In this document: piece by piece, positions 36,079-46,447 of the stretch
How the letters are laid out: each line of letters starts with the position of its first letter
How positions within the stretch are numbered: position 1 is the stretch's first letter
From: an uncultured Alistipes sp.
GTDB taxonomy: Bacteria; Bacteroidota; Bacteroidia; Bacteroidales; Rikenellaceae
Reading direction: 5' to 3'
NCBI GenBank assembly: GCA_947177225.1
Contig: CAMWTS010000010.1
Coordinates: 1 to 64,000 of the forward strand
Length of the DNA: 64,000 bases
Notes under the pieces: generated by a model
What the model was told of the DNA's origin: nothing
Databases searched by the model: none
What the model saw: the letters and a program-made list of their open reading frames with translations, nothing else
Position numbers and translations under genes: made by a program

Positions 36079-36764
36079 ACTCCGCACTCGACGGCAAGAT
36101 TCAACACTGCGGCGATCTTCTCGAATATGCCTTCGGGCGAAGCCATACAGCCCTCGCTGTCGCTACAATCGACCACATGCAGCGACGCATCGCTCTCGGC
36201 CGCCGAGAGATATACCTCCCTCACCGAGCGTTGCAGATCGAGCGACGACTCGTGTATATCCTGCCCGCCGCGCAGATAGGCGCGGTCGTCGCCCTCGCGC
36301 GTCTGCGACAGTTTGCGCTCGGTGAAGGCAAACGGCACGTCGAGGAACAGCGAAACGTCGGGGCGCGGAATGGCGAAATATTCGTATTCGGTCTTCAAGA
36401 TCCAGTCGCGCAGGGCGGCACGCTGTTCGGCCGTCGGCAATTTGGCACACTGGTAACCTATGTTGGAGTAGACATAGCGGTCGGCGATGACCACCTTGCC
36501 CGCTGCCAGCCACTCGCGAATCATCGGCGAGGCATCGGCACGGTCGCCGGCGAAGAGCAGCGCCACCAGATAGGGATTGACCGACTCGACCGTACCCAGG
36601 TCTCCCCGCAGAAACCGCGCTATCAGATCGCCGTAGACGGGCGAATCGAATCGCGGGAAGTGGATATATTCGCTCTCTATGCCGCGCTTGGCAAACATCT
36701 TGCGAATCAACTCTATCTGTGTCGATTTACCGGCTCCGTCGAGCCCCTCCAATACGATAAACAT
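36075..36764 (-). CDS. tmk: Thymidylate kinase
   Basis: The protein has 229 residues. The P-loop GLDGAGKST is at 7-15, and the DRYVYSN segment carries the DR(Y/F) catalytic pair; a lid region with several Arg follows. It makes dTDP from dTMP with ATP for DNA synthesis. It follows sufS by 25 bases and overlaps the next gene by four (ATGA), so it may be co-expressed with the Suf genes. Confidence 0.93.
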   Translation of the reverse strand: MFIVLEGLDGAGKSTQIELIRKMFAKRGIESEYIHFPRFDSPVYGDLIARFLRGDLGTVESVNPYLVALLFAGDRADASPMIREWLAAGKVVIADRYVYSNIGYQCAKLPTAEQRAALRDWILKTEYEYFAIPRPDVSLFLDVPFAFTERKLSQTREGDDRAYLRGGQDIHESSLDLQRSVREVYLSAAESDASLHVVDCSDSEGCMASPEGIFEKIAAVLNLAVECGV

Positions 36765-36789
36765 TTTATATGAGTGTTAACTTGTTGAC

Positions 36790-38007
36790 TTATCTGAGCA
36801 TCTTCACCGCACGGGCGATACCCGCACCGAGAACATCGATCTCCTCGCGCGTATTGTACATGGCCAGCGATGCACGGCACATGCCGCCCACACCGTAGTG
36901 CGTCATCACGGGTTCGGCACAGTGGTGTCCCGTGCGAACGGCTATGCCCAGCTTGTCGAGGATCATGCCCATGTCGTAGTTGTGAACGCCGTCGACGTTG
37001 AACGATATGATCGAGCACTTGTCGGGGGTGGTGCCGTAGATCCGCAACCCGTCGATCCGCATCAGGCTCTCGGTAGCATAGCTAAGAAGCGCGTGTTCGT
37101 GAGCCTCAACCTCGGCGGCATCGAACTGCGAAAGGTAGGCAATGGCCTCGCCCAGTGCCACGGCGCCAATGAAGTTGGAGGTTCCTGCCTCGAATTTCAG
37201 CGGCAGCGGAGCATAGGTAGTACGCTCGAAAGTCACCTTGTCGACCATGTCGCCGCCCCCCATGAACGGAGGCATCTCCTGCAACAGCTCGCGTCGGCCG
37301 TACAGCACGCCTATACCCGTAGGAGCGTAGAGCTTATGACCCGAAAAGACATAGAAGTCGCAACCCAACTGCGCCACGTCGACCCCGCCGTGCACTATGC
37401 CCTGACAACCGTCGACCATGACGGCGGCTCCCGCGGCGTGCGCAGCGTCGATCACGGTACGCAGATCGGGGCGCGTGCCGAGCGTATTCGATGCCTGCGT
37501 GACGGCAACCATACGTGTCCGTTCGTCCAGAAGATCGCCCAGACGCTCCGACATCAGACGGCCGTCGTCGTCGAATGGCAGCACACGTATTTCCGCCCCG
37601 CACATCTCGGCAGCCAGCTGCCAGGGAACAATGTTGGAGTGATGCTCCATCTCGCTCACGACGATGTTGTCGCCGCGGTGCAGAAACCGTCGGCTCCACG
37701 CATATGCCACCGCATTGATCGAAGCCGTGGCACCCGACGTGAAGACGATCTCCTCGCGCGAACGCGCTCCGACAAAGGCTCTGACACGCTCACGGGCGTT
37801 TTCATACTCCTCGGTCATCTGCTCCGACAGCCGGTGTACGCCGCGGTGCACGTTGGCATTGGCATGCGCCATCAGCTCCTCAACACGCGATATTACGCAC
37901 GCAGGCTTCTGCGCCGTGGCACCGCTGTCGAGGTAGACCAGAGGCCGGCCGTAGACCGTGTCGCTCAGAATGGGGAAGTCGCGACGTATTTTCTCTACAT
38001 CGAACAT
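36790..38007 (-). CDS. sufS: Cysteine desulfurase SufS
   Basis: The chosen start gives 405 residues beginning MFDVEKIRRDFPIL, as in other SufS proteins. The PLP-binding Lys225 lies in FSGHKLYAP. The active Cys363 is in VRTGHHCAEP. EMEHHSN carries the His that stacks on PLP. The enzyme takes sulfur from cysteine and hands it to SufBCD. SufE is not seen in this window. It is the fourth gene of the suf operon and starts four bases after sufD. Confidence 0.94.
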   Translation of the reverse strand: MFDVEKIRRDFPILSDTVYGRPLVYLDSGATAQKPACVISRVEELMAHANANVHRGVHRLSEQMTEEYENARERVRAFVGARSREEIVFTSGATASINAVAYAWSRRFLHRGDNIVVSEMEHHSNIVPWQLAAEMCGAEIRVLPFDDDGRLMSERLGDLLDERTRMVAVTQASNTLGTRPDLRTVIDAAHAAGAAVMVDGCQGIVHGGVDVAQLGCDFYVFSGHKLYAPTGIGVLYGRRELLQEMPPFMGGGDMVDKVTFERTTYAPLPLKFEAGTSNFIGAVALGEAIAYLSQFDAAEVEAHEHALLSYATESLMRIDGLRIYGTTPDKCSIISFNVDGVHNYDMGMILDKLGIAVRTGHHCAEPVMTHYGVGGMCRASLAMYNTREEIDVLGAGIARAVKMLR

Positions 38008-38011
38008 GATT

Positions 38012-38824
38012 CTATATGGTTTCGAGTTTTTCGGCAACTATCTCGGCAAGTATCCCGCCCACGCTCTCCACGACCGTGTGCATCACCACATCGCCCACGA
38101 AGCCCTCGATCTGCAAGCGGCGTGCCTGCGCCTCGGTCAGACCTCGCTGACGCATATACATTATGGCCTCGCCGTCGATCTGCCCCACCGTCGCGCCATG
38201 GCTGCACTTCACATCGTCGGCATATATCTCCAACTGAGGCGAAGTCTCGATACGCGCCTGCGCCCCTATGGTCACGTTGCGGCTGGTCTGCTGGGAATCA
38301 GTGCGCTGCGCATCGGGAGCCACATAGACCAGACCGCCGAATCGTCCGTGCGACGAGCCGGAAGCCACACCCTTGACCACCGAACGCGAACTGCAATCCG
38401 CACTGCGATGGTTGACATCTATCTTCCAGTCGGAGCGGTCGTCGCCCGAAAGCACGAACGCACCGCCAAGATCGAATCGCGCATCGCGCTGCATCAGATC
38501 GACCGTGTGGCGCACCTCCGACGAAGACAATACCAAAGTAGTCATGCGGCAAAGACTCGACTCGCTCTGGGTGATATGCAGCCGCGAGCCTGTGCTGCCG
38601 GCAAACAGCTCCACCACCGACAGCTCCGCACCGCGTTCGATATCGATTCGAATCGCGGAGTTGCCGCCGCCCCTGCCTATCAGCAGCAGCGAAGCGCGCA
38701 CACCCTCCGGCACCGTCAGCGACATGTCGCCGCCGTCGACGGCTACGTATACGCCGCCGTCAAGACGTCCGTGCGACGGTATCGGCTCGGCCGCAGCAGC
38801 GGTTATCAATCTGTCGACAGTCAT
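38012..38824 (-). CDS. sufD: FeS assembly protein SufD (short form)
   Basis: The protein has 270 residues, clearly shorter than the ~420 of E. coli SufD. The beta-helix core and the C-terminal SufBD segment are kept (ADDVKCSHGATVGQIDGEA, then MYMRQRGL), but the N-terminal helical domain is largely absent. It overlaps sufC by four bases (ATGA). It forms the SufBC2D scaffold with SufB and SufC. Confidence 0.9.
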   Translation of the reverse strand: MTVDRLITAAAAEPIPSHGRLDGGVYVAVDGGDMSLTVPEGVRASLLLIGRGGGNSAIRIDIERGAELSVVELFAGSTGSRLHITQSESSLCRMTTLVLSSSEVRHTVDLMQRDARFDLGGAFVLSGDDRSDWKIDVNHRSADCSSRSVVKGVASGSSHGRFGGLVYVAPDAQRTDSQQTSRNVTIGAQARIETSPQLEIYADDVKCSHGATVGQIDGEAIMYMRQRGLTEAQARRLQIEGFVGDVVMHTVVESVGGILAEIVAEKLETI

Positions 38825-39591
38825 TGCTGCTCCTCCCGATAATCGTTGATAAGCCAGTCGTATCCCTCCTTTTCGAGTTTCAACGCCAGCGACTTGTCGC
38901 CCGAATATATGATGCGTCCCTTGTAGAGCACATGCACGTAGTCGGGTACTATGTAATCCAGCAGACGCTGGTAGTGAGTGATGACCACCGTGGCGTTATT
39001 CCCGGTGTGCAGGCGCGTAACGCCCGTGGCAACGATCCTCAACGCATCGATGTCCAGACCCGAATCGGTCTCATCGAGAATCGATAGACGCGGCTCCAAC
39101 ATGGCCATCTGGAATATCTCGTTCTTCTTCTTCTCTCCTCCCGAAAAGCCCTCGTTGACGGCACGCGACGTGAGTTTCGGATCGAGCTCGACGATTGCGC
39201 TCTTCTCGCGCATCATGCGCAGAAACTCTCCTGCCGTGAGCGGCTCCTCGCCGCGATACTTGCGATGCTCGTTGACGGCTATCTTCATGAAGTTGGCCAT
39301 CGTCACGCCGGGAATCTCCACCGGATACTGGAATCCGAGAAACAGCCCCATGCGCGCACGATCCTCGATCGGCATACTGAGCAGATCCTTGCCCAGAAAA
39401 GTCACCTCGCCCCCGGTAACCGTAAACTTCTCGCTGCCGGCCAGCACCGATGCCAGCGTGCTCTTTCCCGAACCGTTGGGTCCCATTATGGCATGCACCT
39501 CGCCGGGATTGACCCGAAGGTCGATACCCTTCAATATCTCCTTGTCGCCCACCGACGCATGCAGATTCTTTACAACTAACATATCTGTCAT
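38821..39591 (-). CDS. sufC: FeS assembly ATPase SufC
   Basis: The protein has 256 residues. Walker A GPNGSGKST is at 37-45, the ABC signature FSGGEKKKNEI and Walker B LSILDETDSGLD follow. It drives SufBC2D scaffold rearrangement by ATP hydrolysis. The start could also be the ATG three codons on (39582), since MLVVKNLHASVG is the usual family start. It lies 31 bases after sufB. Confidence 0.93.
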   Translation of the reverse strand: MTDMLVVKNLHASVGDKEILKGIDLRVNPGEVHAIMGPNGSGKSTLASVLAGSEKFTVTGGEVTFLGKDLLSMPIEDRARMGLFLGFQYPVEIPGVTMANFMKIAVNEHRKYRGEEPLTAGEFLRMMREKSAIVELDPKLTSRAVNEGFSGGEKKKNEIFQMAMLEPRLSILDETDSGLDIDALRIVATGVTRLHTGNNATVVITHYQRLLDYIVPDYVHVLYKGRIIYSGDKSLALKLEKEGYDWLINDYREEQQ

Positions 39592-39622
39592 TTTCTTTTG
39601 ATTTTCAACATTTATCCGCGGA

Positions 39623-41068
39623 TCAGCCGACCGAGCCCTCCAAACTTATCGAGAGCAACTTCTGCGCCTCCACGGCAAACTCCATAGGCAGCTTCGACAG
39701 CACCTCGCGCGCATAGCCGTTGACGATCAGCCCGACGGCCTCTTCGGTCGACAGACCGCGCTGATTGCAGTAGAACAGCTGCTCTTCCGAGATCTTCGAT
39801 GTGGTGGCCTCATGCTCCAACACCGCCGACGGGTTGCGGCTGTCGATGACCGGGAAGGTGTGGGCACCGCACTTGTCGCCTATGAGCAGCGAATCGCACT
39901 GCGAATAGTTGCGTGCGTTGTCGGCATCGCGGCTCACTTTGACCAATCCGCGATAGGCGTTCTGAGACCGGCCGGCCGATATACCCTTCGAAACGATACG
40001 GCTGCGCGTGTTGCGCCCGAGATGGATCATCTTCGTGCCGGTGTCGGCCTGCTGGAAGTTGTTGGTCATGGCCACCGAATAGAACTCGCCCACCGAGTTG
40101 TCGCCCAGCAGCACGCAGCTCGGATACTTCCACGTGATGGCCGAACCGGTCTCCACCTGAGTCCACGACAGACGGGCGTTCTCGCGGCACAAGCCGCGCT
40201 TGGTGACGAAATTGTAGATACCGCCGCGCCCCTCCTTGTCGCCAGGATACCAGTTCTGCACGGTGGAATACTTCACCTCGGCATCGCGCTCCACGACGAT
40301 CTCCACAACCGCCGCATGCAGCTGATTCTCATCGCGGCGCGGAGCCGTACAACCTTCCAGGTAGCTCACATACGAGCCTTCGTCGGCCACGATCAGCGTG
40401 CGCTCGAACTGTCCCGTACCCTCGGCATTGATGCGGAAATAGGTCGACAGCTCCATGGGGCAGCGCACCCCCTTCGGAATGTAGCAGAACGAACCGTCGG
40501 AGAATACGGCGGCGTTCAGTGCGGCATAGTAGTTATCGGTATACGGAACCACCGAACCCAGATACTTGCGTATCAGTTCGGGATACTCCTTCACGGCCTC
40601 CGATATCGAGCAGAATATGATGCCCTTCTCGGCCAGCGTCTGGCGGAATGTGGTCTTCACCGACACCGAATCCATTACGGCATCGACAGCCACGCCCGAC
40701 AGTGCCATCTGCTCTTCGAGCGGAATACCCAGCTTGTCGAACGTGCGTTTGAGTTCGGGATCGACCTCGTCCATCGACGAGAGCGACTTGCGCGGCTTGG
40801 GCGCAGCATAATATATGATGTCCTGAAAATCTATGTCGGGTATGTCGAGATGCGCCCACTGCGGCACGGGCATCTTCAACCAGTGGCGATAGGCTTTCAG
40901 ACGGCTCTCCAAGAGCCACTCCGGCTCGCCCTTCTTGCGAGATATGAGCCGAACGACCTCCTCGTCCAGACCGCGGGCTATGGTCTCGGTCTCTATCGAC
41001 GAAGTAAAGCCGTATTTATACTCGCCCGACTCGATCTCCTCTATTATGTTTTTTGTATCGTTTGCCAT
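39623..41068 (-). CDS. sufB: FeS assembly protein SufB
   Basis: The protein has 481 residues, full length. The C-terminal half carries [18 protein letters not shown] and [11 protein letters not shown] segments of the SufBD fold. It is the main scaffold on which the FeS cluster is built. It is first in the operon sufB-sufC-sufD-sufS. Confidence 0.94.
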   Translation of the reverse strand: MANDTKNIIEEIESGEYKYGFTSSIETETIARGLDEEVVRLISRKKGEPEWLLESRLKAYRHWLKMPVPQWAHLDIPDIDFQDIIYYAAPKPRKSLSSMDEVDPELKRTFDKLGIPLEEQMALSGVAVDAVMDSVSVKTTFRQTLAEKGIIFCSISEAVKEYPELIRKYLGSVVPYTDNYYAALNAAVFSDGSFCYIPKGVRCPMELSTYFRINAEGTGQFERTLIVADEGSYVSYLEGCTAPRRDENQLHAAVVEIVVERDAEVKYSTVQNWYPGDKEGRGGIYNFVTKRGLCRENARLSWTQVETGSAITWKYPSCVLLGDNSVGEFYSVAMTNNFQQADTGTKMIHLGRNTRSRIVSKGISAGRSQNAYRGLVKVSRDADNARNYSQCDSLLIGDKCGAHTFPVIDSRNPSAVLEHEATTSKISEEQLFYCNQRGLSTEEAVGLIVNGYAREVLSKLPMEFAVEAQKLLSISLEGSVG

Positions 41069-41088
41069 ATTACACAGCTAATATCCTG

Positions 41089-41096
41089 CAAAATTA
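41089..41096 (-). promoter_or_regulatory. -7 box (TAATTTTG) for the suf operon
   Basis: It matches TAnnTTTG 20 bases before the sufB ATG, with TTG 17 bases further upstream. Confidence 0.65.
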
Positions 41097-41231
41097 CAAA
41101 AAAAATGCAAATCCAACCGCTTTTGTCCGCTGCTTATTGGCATTTGGTTGCGACACGTCGGAACGAGCGCATTCTCAGCCGCCGCCGCGCACCATTTTCG
41201 CATGTCTGTCCGCACTTTGTACTCCGATAAA

Positions 41232-41263
41232 TTTGGCATTGCGCCCGACTTTTCATATATTTG
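41232..41263 (+). promoter_or_regulatory. Promoter of ychF
   Basis: TTTG at 41232-41235, a 20-base spacer and TATATTTG at 41256-41263, 31 bases before the ychF ATG. It faces away from the suf promoter. Confidence 0.75.
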
Positions 41264-41294
41264 CCGTTCGATTATATTTATTTATAAGAAGTAT

Positions 41295-42392
41295 ATGGCT
41301 TTACAATGCGGAATAGTCGGATTGCCCAACGTCGGCAAATCGACGCTTTTCAACTGTTTGTCGAATGCCAAGGCGCAGGCGGCGAACTTTCCTTTTTGCA
41401 CCATCGAGCCCAACGTGGGCGTCATAACTGTACCCGACGAACGTCTGGTCAAACTGGCTGAGATAGACAATCCCAAACGCGTCATACCCACCACCATCGA
41501 GATAGTCGATATCGCAGGTCTGGTCAAGGGTGCTTCCAAAGGCGAGGGACTGGGCAACAAGTTTCTGGCCAACATACGCAACACCAACGCCATAATCCAC
41601 GTACTGCGCTGCTTCGAGAATGCCAACATAACACATGTCGACGGCACCGTCGATCCGGTGCGCGACAAGGGTATCATCGATACGGAGTTGCAGCTCAAAG
41701 ATCTCGAAACCGTCGAGAGCCGCATAGGCAAGTGCCAGAAGCAGGCCTCTGCGGGCGACAAGACGGCCAAGCGCCAATACGACATACTGATGCAATACAA
41801 GGAGGCTCTGGAACAGGGGCTCAGCGCACGCACGGTGGAGCTGACGGCCGAGGAGCGCAAAGCGGTAGCCGACCTCAATCTGCTGACCGACAAGCCCGTG
41901 CTCTACGTCTGCAACGTCGACGAAGCCGCCGCCGTCAGCGGCAACGCTCACACCGAGGCTGTCCGCGAGGCCATCAAGGACGAGAAGGCGGAGATGCTGA
42001 TCGTGGCCGCCGCGACCGAGGCCGACATAGCCGAGTTGGAGAGCTACGAGGAGCGGCAGATGTTCCTCGACGACATGGGACTGGCCGAGTCGGGCGTGAG
42101 CCGTCTGATAAAGGCCGCCTACCGTCTTCTCGATCTGCAAACATTCTTCACCACGGGTGCCGACGAGAGCCGCGCATGGACATTCCGCCGCGGCATGAAA
42201 GCACCGCAAACAGCCGGCGTCATTCACACCGACTTCGAACGTGGCTTCATTCGTGCAGAGGTAATCAAATACGACGACTACGTTGCGCTGGGCTCGGAGC
42301 GCGCCTGCCGCGACGTGGGCAAGATCGGCATCGAGGGCAAGGAGTATGTGGTCGAGGACGGCGACATCATGCACTTCCTGTTCAACGTGTAA
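41295..42392 (+). CDS. ychF: Redox-regulated ATPase/GTPase YchF (Obg-like)
   Basis: The chosen start gives 365 residues beginning MALQCGIVGLPNVGKST with the P-loop at 9-17. The G4 position reads NVDE instead of NKxD, the YchF feature that lets it use ATP. A coiled insertion and a C-terminal TGS domain (TGADESRAWTFRRGMKAPQTAG, then EGKEYVVEDGDIMHF) complete it. It binds ribosomes and is linked to stress responses. An open frame extends upstream to 41148 but crosses the promoter, so this ATG is used. Confidence 0.95.
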   Translation: MALQCGIVGLPNVGKSTLFNCLSNAKAQAANFPFCTIEPNVGVITVPDERLVKLAEIDNPKRVIPTTIEIVDIAGLVKGASKGEGLGNKFLANIRNTNAIIHVLRCFENANITHVDGTVDPVRDKGIIDTELQLKDLETVESRIGKCQKQASAGDKTAKRQYDILMQYKEALEQGLSARTVELTAEERKAVADLNLLTDKPVLYVCNVDEAAAVSGNAHTEAVREAIKDEKAEMLIVAAATEADIAELESYEERQMFLDDMGLAESGVSRLIKAAYRLLDLQTFFTTGADESRAWTFRRGMKAPQTAGVIHTDFERGFIRAEVIKYDDYVALGSERACRDVGKIGIEGKEYVVEDGDIMHFLFNV

Positions 42393-42427
42393 TCAATCAT
42401 TCAAACCTCAAATAAAACCTTACGACT

Positions 42428-43159
42428 ATGAAAAGCTACTGGAAATTTCTGATCGTCGCAGCAACGGTCATCGTGGCCGCACTCATCGTTTCGCGTGCCT
42501 ATACGTATCGCTACCGCACGGCAGGCACTATCACGGTCACCGGATTGGGCGAGACGGAGTTCACGTCGGATCTCATCGTGCTGCGCGGCTCGATAGAGGT
42601 GGAGAAATACGATGCGGGCGATGCCTACCGCGCCATAGAGCGCGACAAGGATCGCGTCGTGAAGTTCCTCTCCTCGCACGGCATAGCCCAGGAGTCGATA
42701 CAGTTCGACATGTTGGAGATCGAAAAACAATACTCCTCGATCTACAACAGCACCGGACACTATCAGGGTTCGCAATTCTCAGGCTACCTCATACGTCAGG
42801 CTTTCGTAATAGAGTCGTCGGACATAGACATCGTCGAGGAGGCCGCACGCGAAATATCGTCGCTCATAGCCGACGGCATCTCGATCGACGTATTCAACCC
42901 GTCGTACTACTACACCAAACTCGACGACGTCAAGCTCGATCTGATAGGCATGGCCTCGGCCGATGCACTGGCGCGCGCCGAGAAGGTGGCGTCGAATGCC
43001 GGAGCCAAGGTGGGCGAGCTGGCATCGTCGCGCATAGGCGTATTCCAGATCACCGGAGCCAACAGCAACGAGGAGTTCTCGGCAGGCGGCTCGTTCAACG
43101 TTTCGTCGCGCAACAAGAAAGCACGCGTCACGGTGCGTGCGGAGTATAAGATAAAATAA
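42428..43159 (+). CDS. SIMPL-domain (DUF541) envelope protein
   Basis: The protein has 243 residues. An N-terminal helix ([18 protein letters not shown]) acts as signal anchor. The SIMPL domain spans about 33-240, with the start [17 protein letters not shown] and later [19 protein letters not shown]. The domain is found in oxidative-stress and kinase-associated proteins, with unclear biochemistry. It lies 35 bases after ychF and 17 before gltX. Confidence 0.88.
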   Translation: MKSYWKFLIVAATVIVAALIVSRAYTYRYRTAGTITVTGLGETEFTSDLIVLRGSIEVEKYDAGDAYRAIERDKDRVVKFLSSHGIAQESIQFDMLEIEKQYSSIYNSTGHYQGSQFSGYLIRQAFVIESSDIDIVEEAAREISSLIADGISIDVFNPSYYYTKLDDVKLDLIGMASADALARAEKVASNAGAKVGELASSRIGVFQITGANSNEEFSAGGSFNVSSRNKKARVTVRAEYKIK

Positions 43160-43176
43160 TATTCAAACATAAAACA

Positions 43177-44715
43177 ATGAACAACAGAGAAGTACGCGTT
43201 CGTTTCGCGCCAAGTCCCACCGGACCGCTTCATATCGGCGGCGTACGCACTGCCCTATACAACTACCTTTTCGCACGCCGGCACGGCGGCAAGATGATCC
43301 TTCGCATCGAGGATACCGATTCGCAGCGTTTCGTCCCCGGAGCCGAAGACTACATCATAGAGTCGCTCAAATGGTGCGGCATAGAGATCGACGAGGGTGT
43401 CGGCGTGGGAGGTCCTCACGCCCCCTACCGTCAGAGCGAGCGCAGAGAGATATACCTCAAATATGCGCGCCAGCTGGTCAATGCCGGCTGGGCATACTAC
43501 GCCTTCGACACGCCGGCCGAATTGGAGTCGCTGCGTCAAAAGGCCGAGGCCGAAGGACGCACCTTCGCCTACAACTACGAAGTGCGCACCCAGCTGCCCA
43601 CATCGCTCTGCCTGCCGGCTGCCGAAGTCGACGAGCGCATTGCGCGCGGCGATCAGTGGGTGATACGCTTCAAGATGCCCGAATCGGAGATCGTCGCCAT
43701 GGACGACCTGATTCGCGGCCACGTAGAGGTCAACACCTCGACTCTCGACGACAAGGTGCTCTATAAATCTGTCGACGCACTGCCCACATACCATCTGGCC
43801 AACATCGTCGACGATCACCTGATGGAGATCTCGCACGTAATACGCGGTGAGGAGTGGCTGCCGTCGCTGCCGCTGCACTACCTGCTCTATCGTGCATTCG
43901 GCTGGCAGGAGTCGCAGCCCGAATTCGCCCATCTGCCGCTGCTGCTCAAACCCACCGGCGGAGGCAAACTCTCCAAGCGCGACGGCGACAAGATGGGATT
44001 CCCCGTATTCCCGCTCTTCTGGAAATCGCCCTCTACGGGCGAAACGGCACACGGCTACCGCGAAGACGGATACCTGCCCGAGGCTTTCGTCAACATGCTC
44101 GCACTGCTGGGCTGGAACCCCGGCACCGAGCAGGAGCTGTTCTCGATGCAGGAGCTTACCGACGCCTTCTCGCTCGATCGCGTATCGAAGTCGGGCGCAC
44201 GTTTCCAGCCCGACAAAGCCAAGTGGTTCAACGCACAATACATGCACCGCAAGAGCGACGGGGAGCTGGCATCGCTGCTGCAACCCATCTTGCGCGAGCA
44301 CGGCGTAGAGACGACCGACGAGCTGGCCGGCCGCGCCGCAGGCATCATGAAGGAGCGCGCCACGCTCGTGGGCGATCTGTGGGATCTGACATCATATTTC
44401 TTCGTGGCACCCACCGAGTTCGACGATAAGCAGACACGCAAATACTGGAAAGGCGACAATCCCCGCATGCTGGGCGAGCTGAGAGAGGTGCTGGCCTCGA
44501 TCGACGACTTCTCGAAAGAGAACACCGAGCAGATCGTACACGCATGGATCCAGCAGCAGGAGCTGTCGATGGGACAGGTGATGAATACGCTGCGTCTGGC
44601 ACTGGTCGGCGCAGGCAAGGGACCGGGCATGTATGACGTGACGGCGTTCCTCGGCCGCGAAGAGACGCTGCGACGCATAGATTACATACTGGCCAACCTC
44701 AAACCCGTCGAATAA
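43177..44715 (+). CDS. gltX: Glutamyl-tRNA synthetase
   Basis: The protein has 512 residues. Class I signatures are HIGG at 19-22 and KLSKR at 264-268. The anticodon-binding C-terminal domain is present and full length. It charges tRNA-Glu with glutamate in the cytoplasm. Its stop shares one base with the galM start (TAATG). Confidence 0.97.
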   Translation: MNNREVRVRFAPSPTGPLHIGGVRTALYNYLFARRHGGKMILRIEDTDSQRFVPGAEDYIIESLKWCGIEIDEGVGVGGPHAPYRQSERREIYLKYARQLVNAGWAYYAFDTPAELESLRQKAEAEGRTFAYNYEVRTQLPTSLCLPAAEVDERIARGDQWVIRFKMPESEIVAMDDLIRGHVEVNTSTLDDKVLYKSVDALPTYHLANIVDDHLMEISHVIRGEEWLPSLPLHYLLYRAFGWQESQPEFAHLPLLLKPTGGGKLSKRDGDKMGFPVFPLFWKSPSTGETAHGYREDGYLPEAFVNMLALLGWNPGTEQELFSMQELTDAFSLDRVSKSGARFQPDKAKWFNAQYMHRKSDGELASLLQPILREHGVETTDELAGRAAGIMKERATLVGDLWDLTSYFFVAPTEFDDKQTRKYWKGDNPRMLGELREVLASIDDFSKENTEQIVHAWIQQQELSMGQVMNTLRLALVGAGKGPGMYDVTAFLGREETLRRIDYILANLKPVE

Positions 44716-45770
44716 TGGAGATCTTGCAACATATCTGGGGCACCACTCCCGAAGGCGAAGCCATCGTGCTCTATACCATGCGCAACAGCCGAGGCTCGGA
44801 GGTGCAGCTATGTAATATAGGTGCGTCCATCGTCGCAGTGCGTTTCGCCGACCGCAACGGCCGCATCGACGACGTGGCGCTGGGCTACCGCGATCCGATG
44901 AGTTATTTCGGCGACGGTGCAGCCAGCGGCAAATCGGTAGGCCGCGTGGCAGGCCGCATAGCCCGCGGACATCTCGCGATCGGCGGCGAGGAGTACCGCC
45001 TCGAAATCAACAACGGCCGCAACCATCTGCACGGCGGAAGCAAAGGCTTCGCCAATCAGCTGTGGGACAGCCGCATCGAGACCAACCGAGTGGTATTCTC
45101 GCGCACTTCGCCCGACGGCGAGCAGAACTATCCGGGCGAGTTGCACGTAGAGGCCATTTACGACTTCGACGACGATAACTCTTTGGAGATAACCTATCTT
45201 GCCAAGAGCGACCGCACCACTGCCGTCAACCTCACCAACCACCTCTACTGGAATCTTGCCGGCGAGGCCAGCGGCACCACCATACTCGATCACGAACTGC
45301 GGCTCAACTGCTCGAAGGTGTTGGAGATGGACATCGAGCAGATACCCACAGGAGACCTGCTGGACGTTGCCGGCACTCCGCTCGACTTCACCTCATGGCG
45401 TCGTTTCGGCGATAAGATCGACGACGAGTTCAACCATATACGCGATTTCCGAGGCTACGATCACTGCTTTGCCGTGGACAACTGGCATAAAGACATATTG
45501 GGCGAGGTGGGCGAACTGCGCTGCCAGGCCACCGGCCGCCGCGTGGAGATCCTCTCCTCTCAACCTGCCGCCGTGGTCTACACCGGCAACTGGCTTGCAG
45601 GCGGCTGTCCCGTCACCAAGTCGGGCGGCCGATACGACGACTATGCCGGCGTGGCCATCGAGTGCCAGGGCTTCTCCGATGCGGTCAACCACGATAACTT
45701 CCCGAGCGTGATACTGCCCGCCAACGAGTTGTATTGTCAGAAAATAGTATTCCGACTGGACACGTTTTAG
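44715..45770 (+). CDS. galM: Aldose 1-epimerase (galactose mutarotase)
   Basis: The protein has 351 residues. Family motifs include GKSVGRVAGRIARG, NGRNHLHGGSKGF (catalytic His pair region), VNLTNHLYWNLAGE and GVAIECQGFSDAVN with the catalytic Glu. It interconverts alpha and beta anomers of hexoses. It has no signal peptide. Translation is probably coupled to gltX. A short GC-rich hairpin follows at about 45780-45805. Confidence 0.93.
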   Translation: MEILQHIWGTTPEGEAIVLYTMRNSRGSEVQLCNIGASIVAVRFADRNGRIDDVALGYRDPMSYFGDGAASGKSVGRVAGRIARGHLAIGGEEYRLEINNGRNHLHGGSKGFANQLWDSRIETNRVVFSRTSPDGEQNYPGELHVEAIYDFDDDNSLEITYLAKSDRTTAVNLTNHLYWNLAGEASGTTILDHELRLNCSKVLEMDIEQIPTGDLLDVAGTPLDFTSWRRFGDKIDDEFNHIRDFRGYDHCFAVDNWHKDILGEVGELRCQATGRRVEILSSQPAAVVYTGNWLAGGCPVTKSGGRYDDYAGVAIECQGFSDAVNHDNFPSVILPANELYCQKIVFRLDTF

Positions 45771-45820
45771 CATTCTTACAGCCGCAAGCGGCGCTCTGCC
45801 GCCGCATATTAAAAGACCCG

Positions 45821-45896
45821 AATGGGGCGTACATCGAGTACGCCCCATTTGCGAATTTGAACAAGCCGAAACAAATGGCTGTTTTCACGAAAAAAG
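45821..45896 (+). repeat. Palindromic repeat, copy A (right part)
   Basis: Core hairpin AATGGGGCGTAC, five-base loop, GTACGCCCCATT (45821-45849), then a right arm ending GTTTTCACGAAAAAA. The left arm is not recognisable, so the copy may be partial. The strand given is arbitrary. Confidence 0.6.
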
Positions 45897-45930
45897 ATCG
45901 TGTCGTATCGAACGAATACGAGTATCCGGG

Positions 45931-46140
45931 TCGGGAGAGATTTCGTCTCGCGCTCGAAATGACAAAACGCTGTCACTCCGAGGAGCCGCAGGCGACGTGG
46001 GAGTCGCGCTGTCAAAAGCCAGTTTGCCGCAACAAAAAAGAGATTCTCACGTCGGACGTTAAGTCCTCCTCAGAATGACAGAGTGGAAATAATAGCACAC
46101 AGATTTCTCGCCGACGCTCGAAATGACATGTCAATAGAAT
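45931..46140. repeat. Composite intergenic repeat island 1
   Basis: Contains blocks shared with the other two islands: a GCTCGAAATGACA block twice, TGTCACTCCGAGG, GTGGGAGTCGC, GAGATTCTCACGTCGGACGT and CCTCAGAATGACA. No coding potential. Confidence 0.7.
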
Positions 46141-46164
46141 AGTCTGCTAAGTACCACTACCCCC

Positions 46165-46283
46165 TTTTTCATCAAAAGCAGTTAGTTACAACGCAAACGA
46201 TGTGAGGACGGATAGGCTGTATGGCATACTGCTATTCAGACGAACGAGCGCGCGGAAGCAAATAGCGGCTTTTCATGGAAAAG
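46165..46283 (+). repeat. Palindromic repeat, copy B
   Basis: Outer arms TTTTTCATCAAAAGCAGTTAG and GCGGCTTTTCATGGAAAAG; core GGATAGGCTGTA with TACTGCTATTC. A divergent member of the family. Confidence 0.6.
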
Positions 46284-46408
46284 TTTTTTCGTCAAAAGGC
46301 GTTAGTAGTAAGCCGCACGTGAAAAGTCCGCCGATGGGGCGTACTCAGCGTACGTTCCATTGGCGGACTTAAACGAGGCGAAGCTAATGACGTCTTTTCA
46401 CGAAAAAA
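46284..46408 (+). repeat. Palindromic repeat, copy C
   Basis: Outer arms TTTTTTCGTCAAAAGGCGTT and GACGTCTTTTCACGAAAAAA; core AAGTCCGCCGATGGGGCGTA paired with a GTACGTTCCATTGGCGGACT arm. It ends five bases before the -7 box of the GH3 gene. Confidence 0.7.
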
Positions 46409-46412
46409 TCCG

Positions 46413-46420
46413 TATATTTG
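46413..46420 (+). promoter_or_regulatory. -7 box (TATATTTG) for the GH3-GH31 operon
   Basis: An exact match lies 28 bases before the GH3 ATG. The -33 region falls inside palindrome copy C. Confidence 0.65.
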
Positions 46421-46447
46421 GGAGTAAAAAACTCAATTACTACTACT

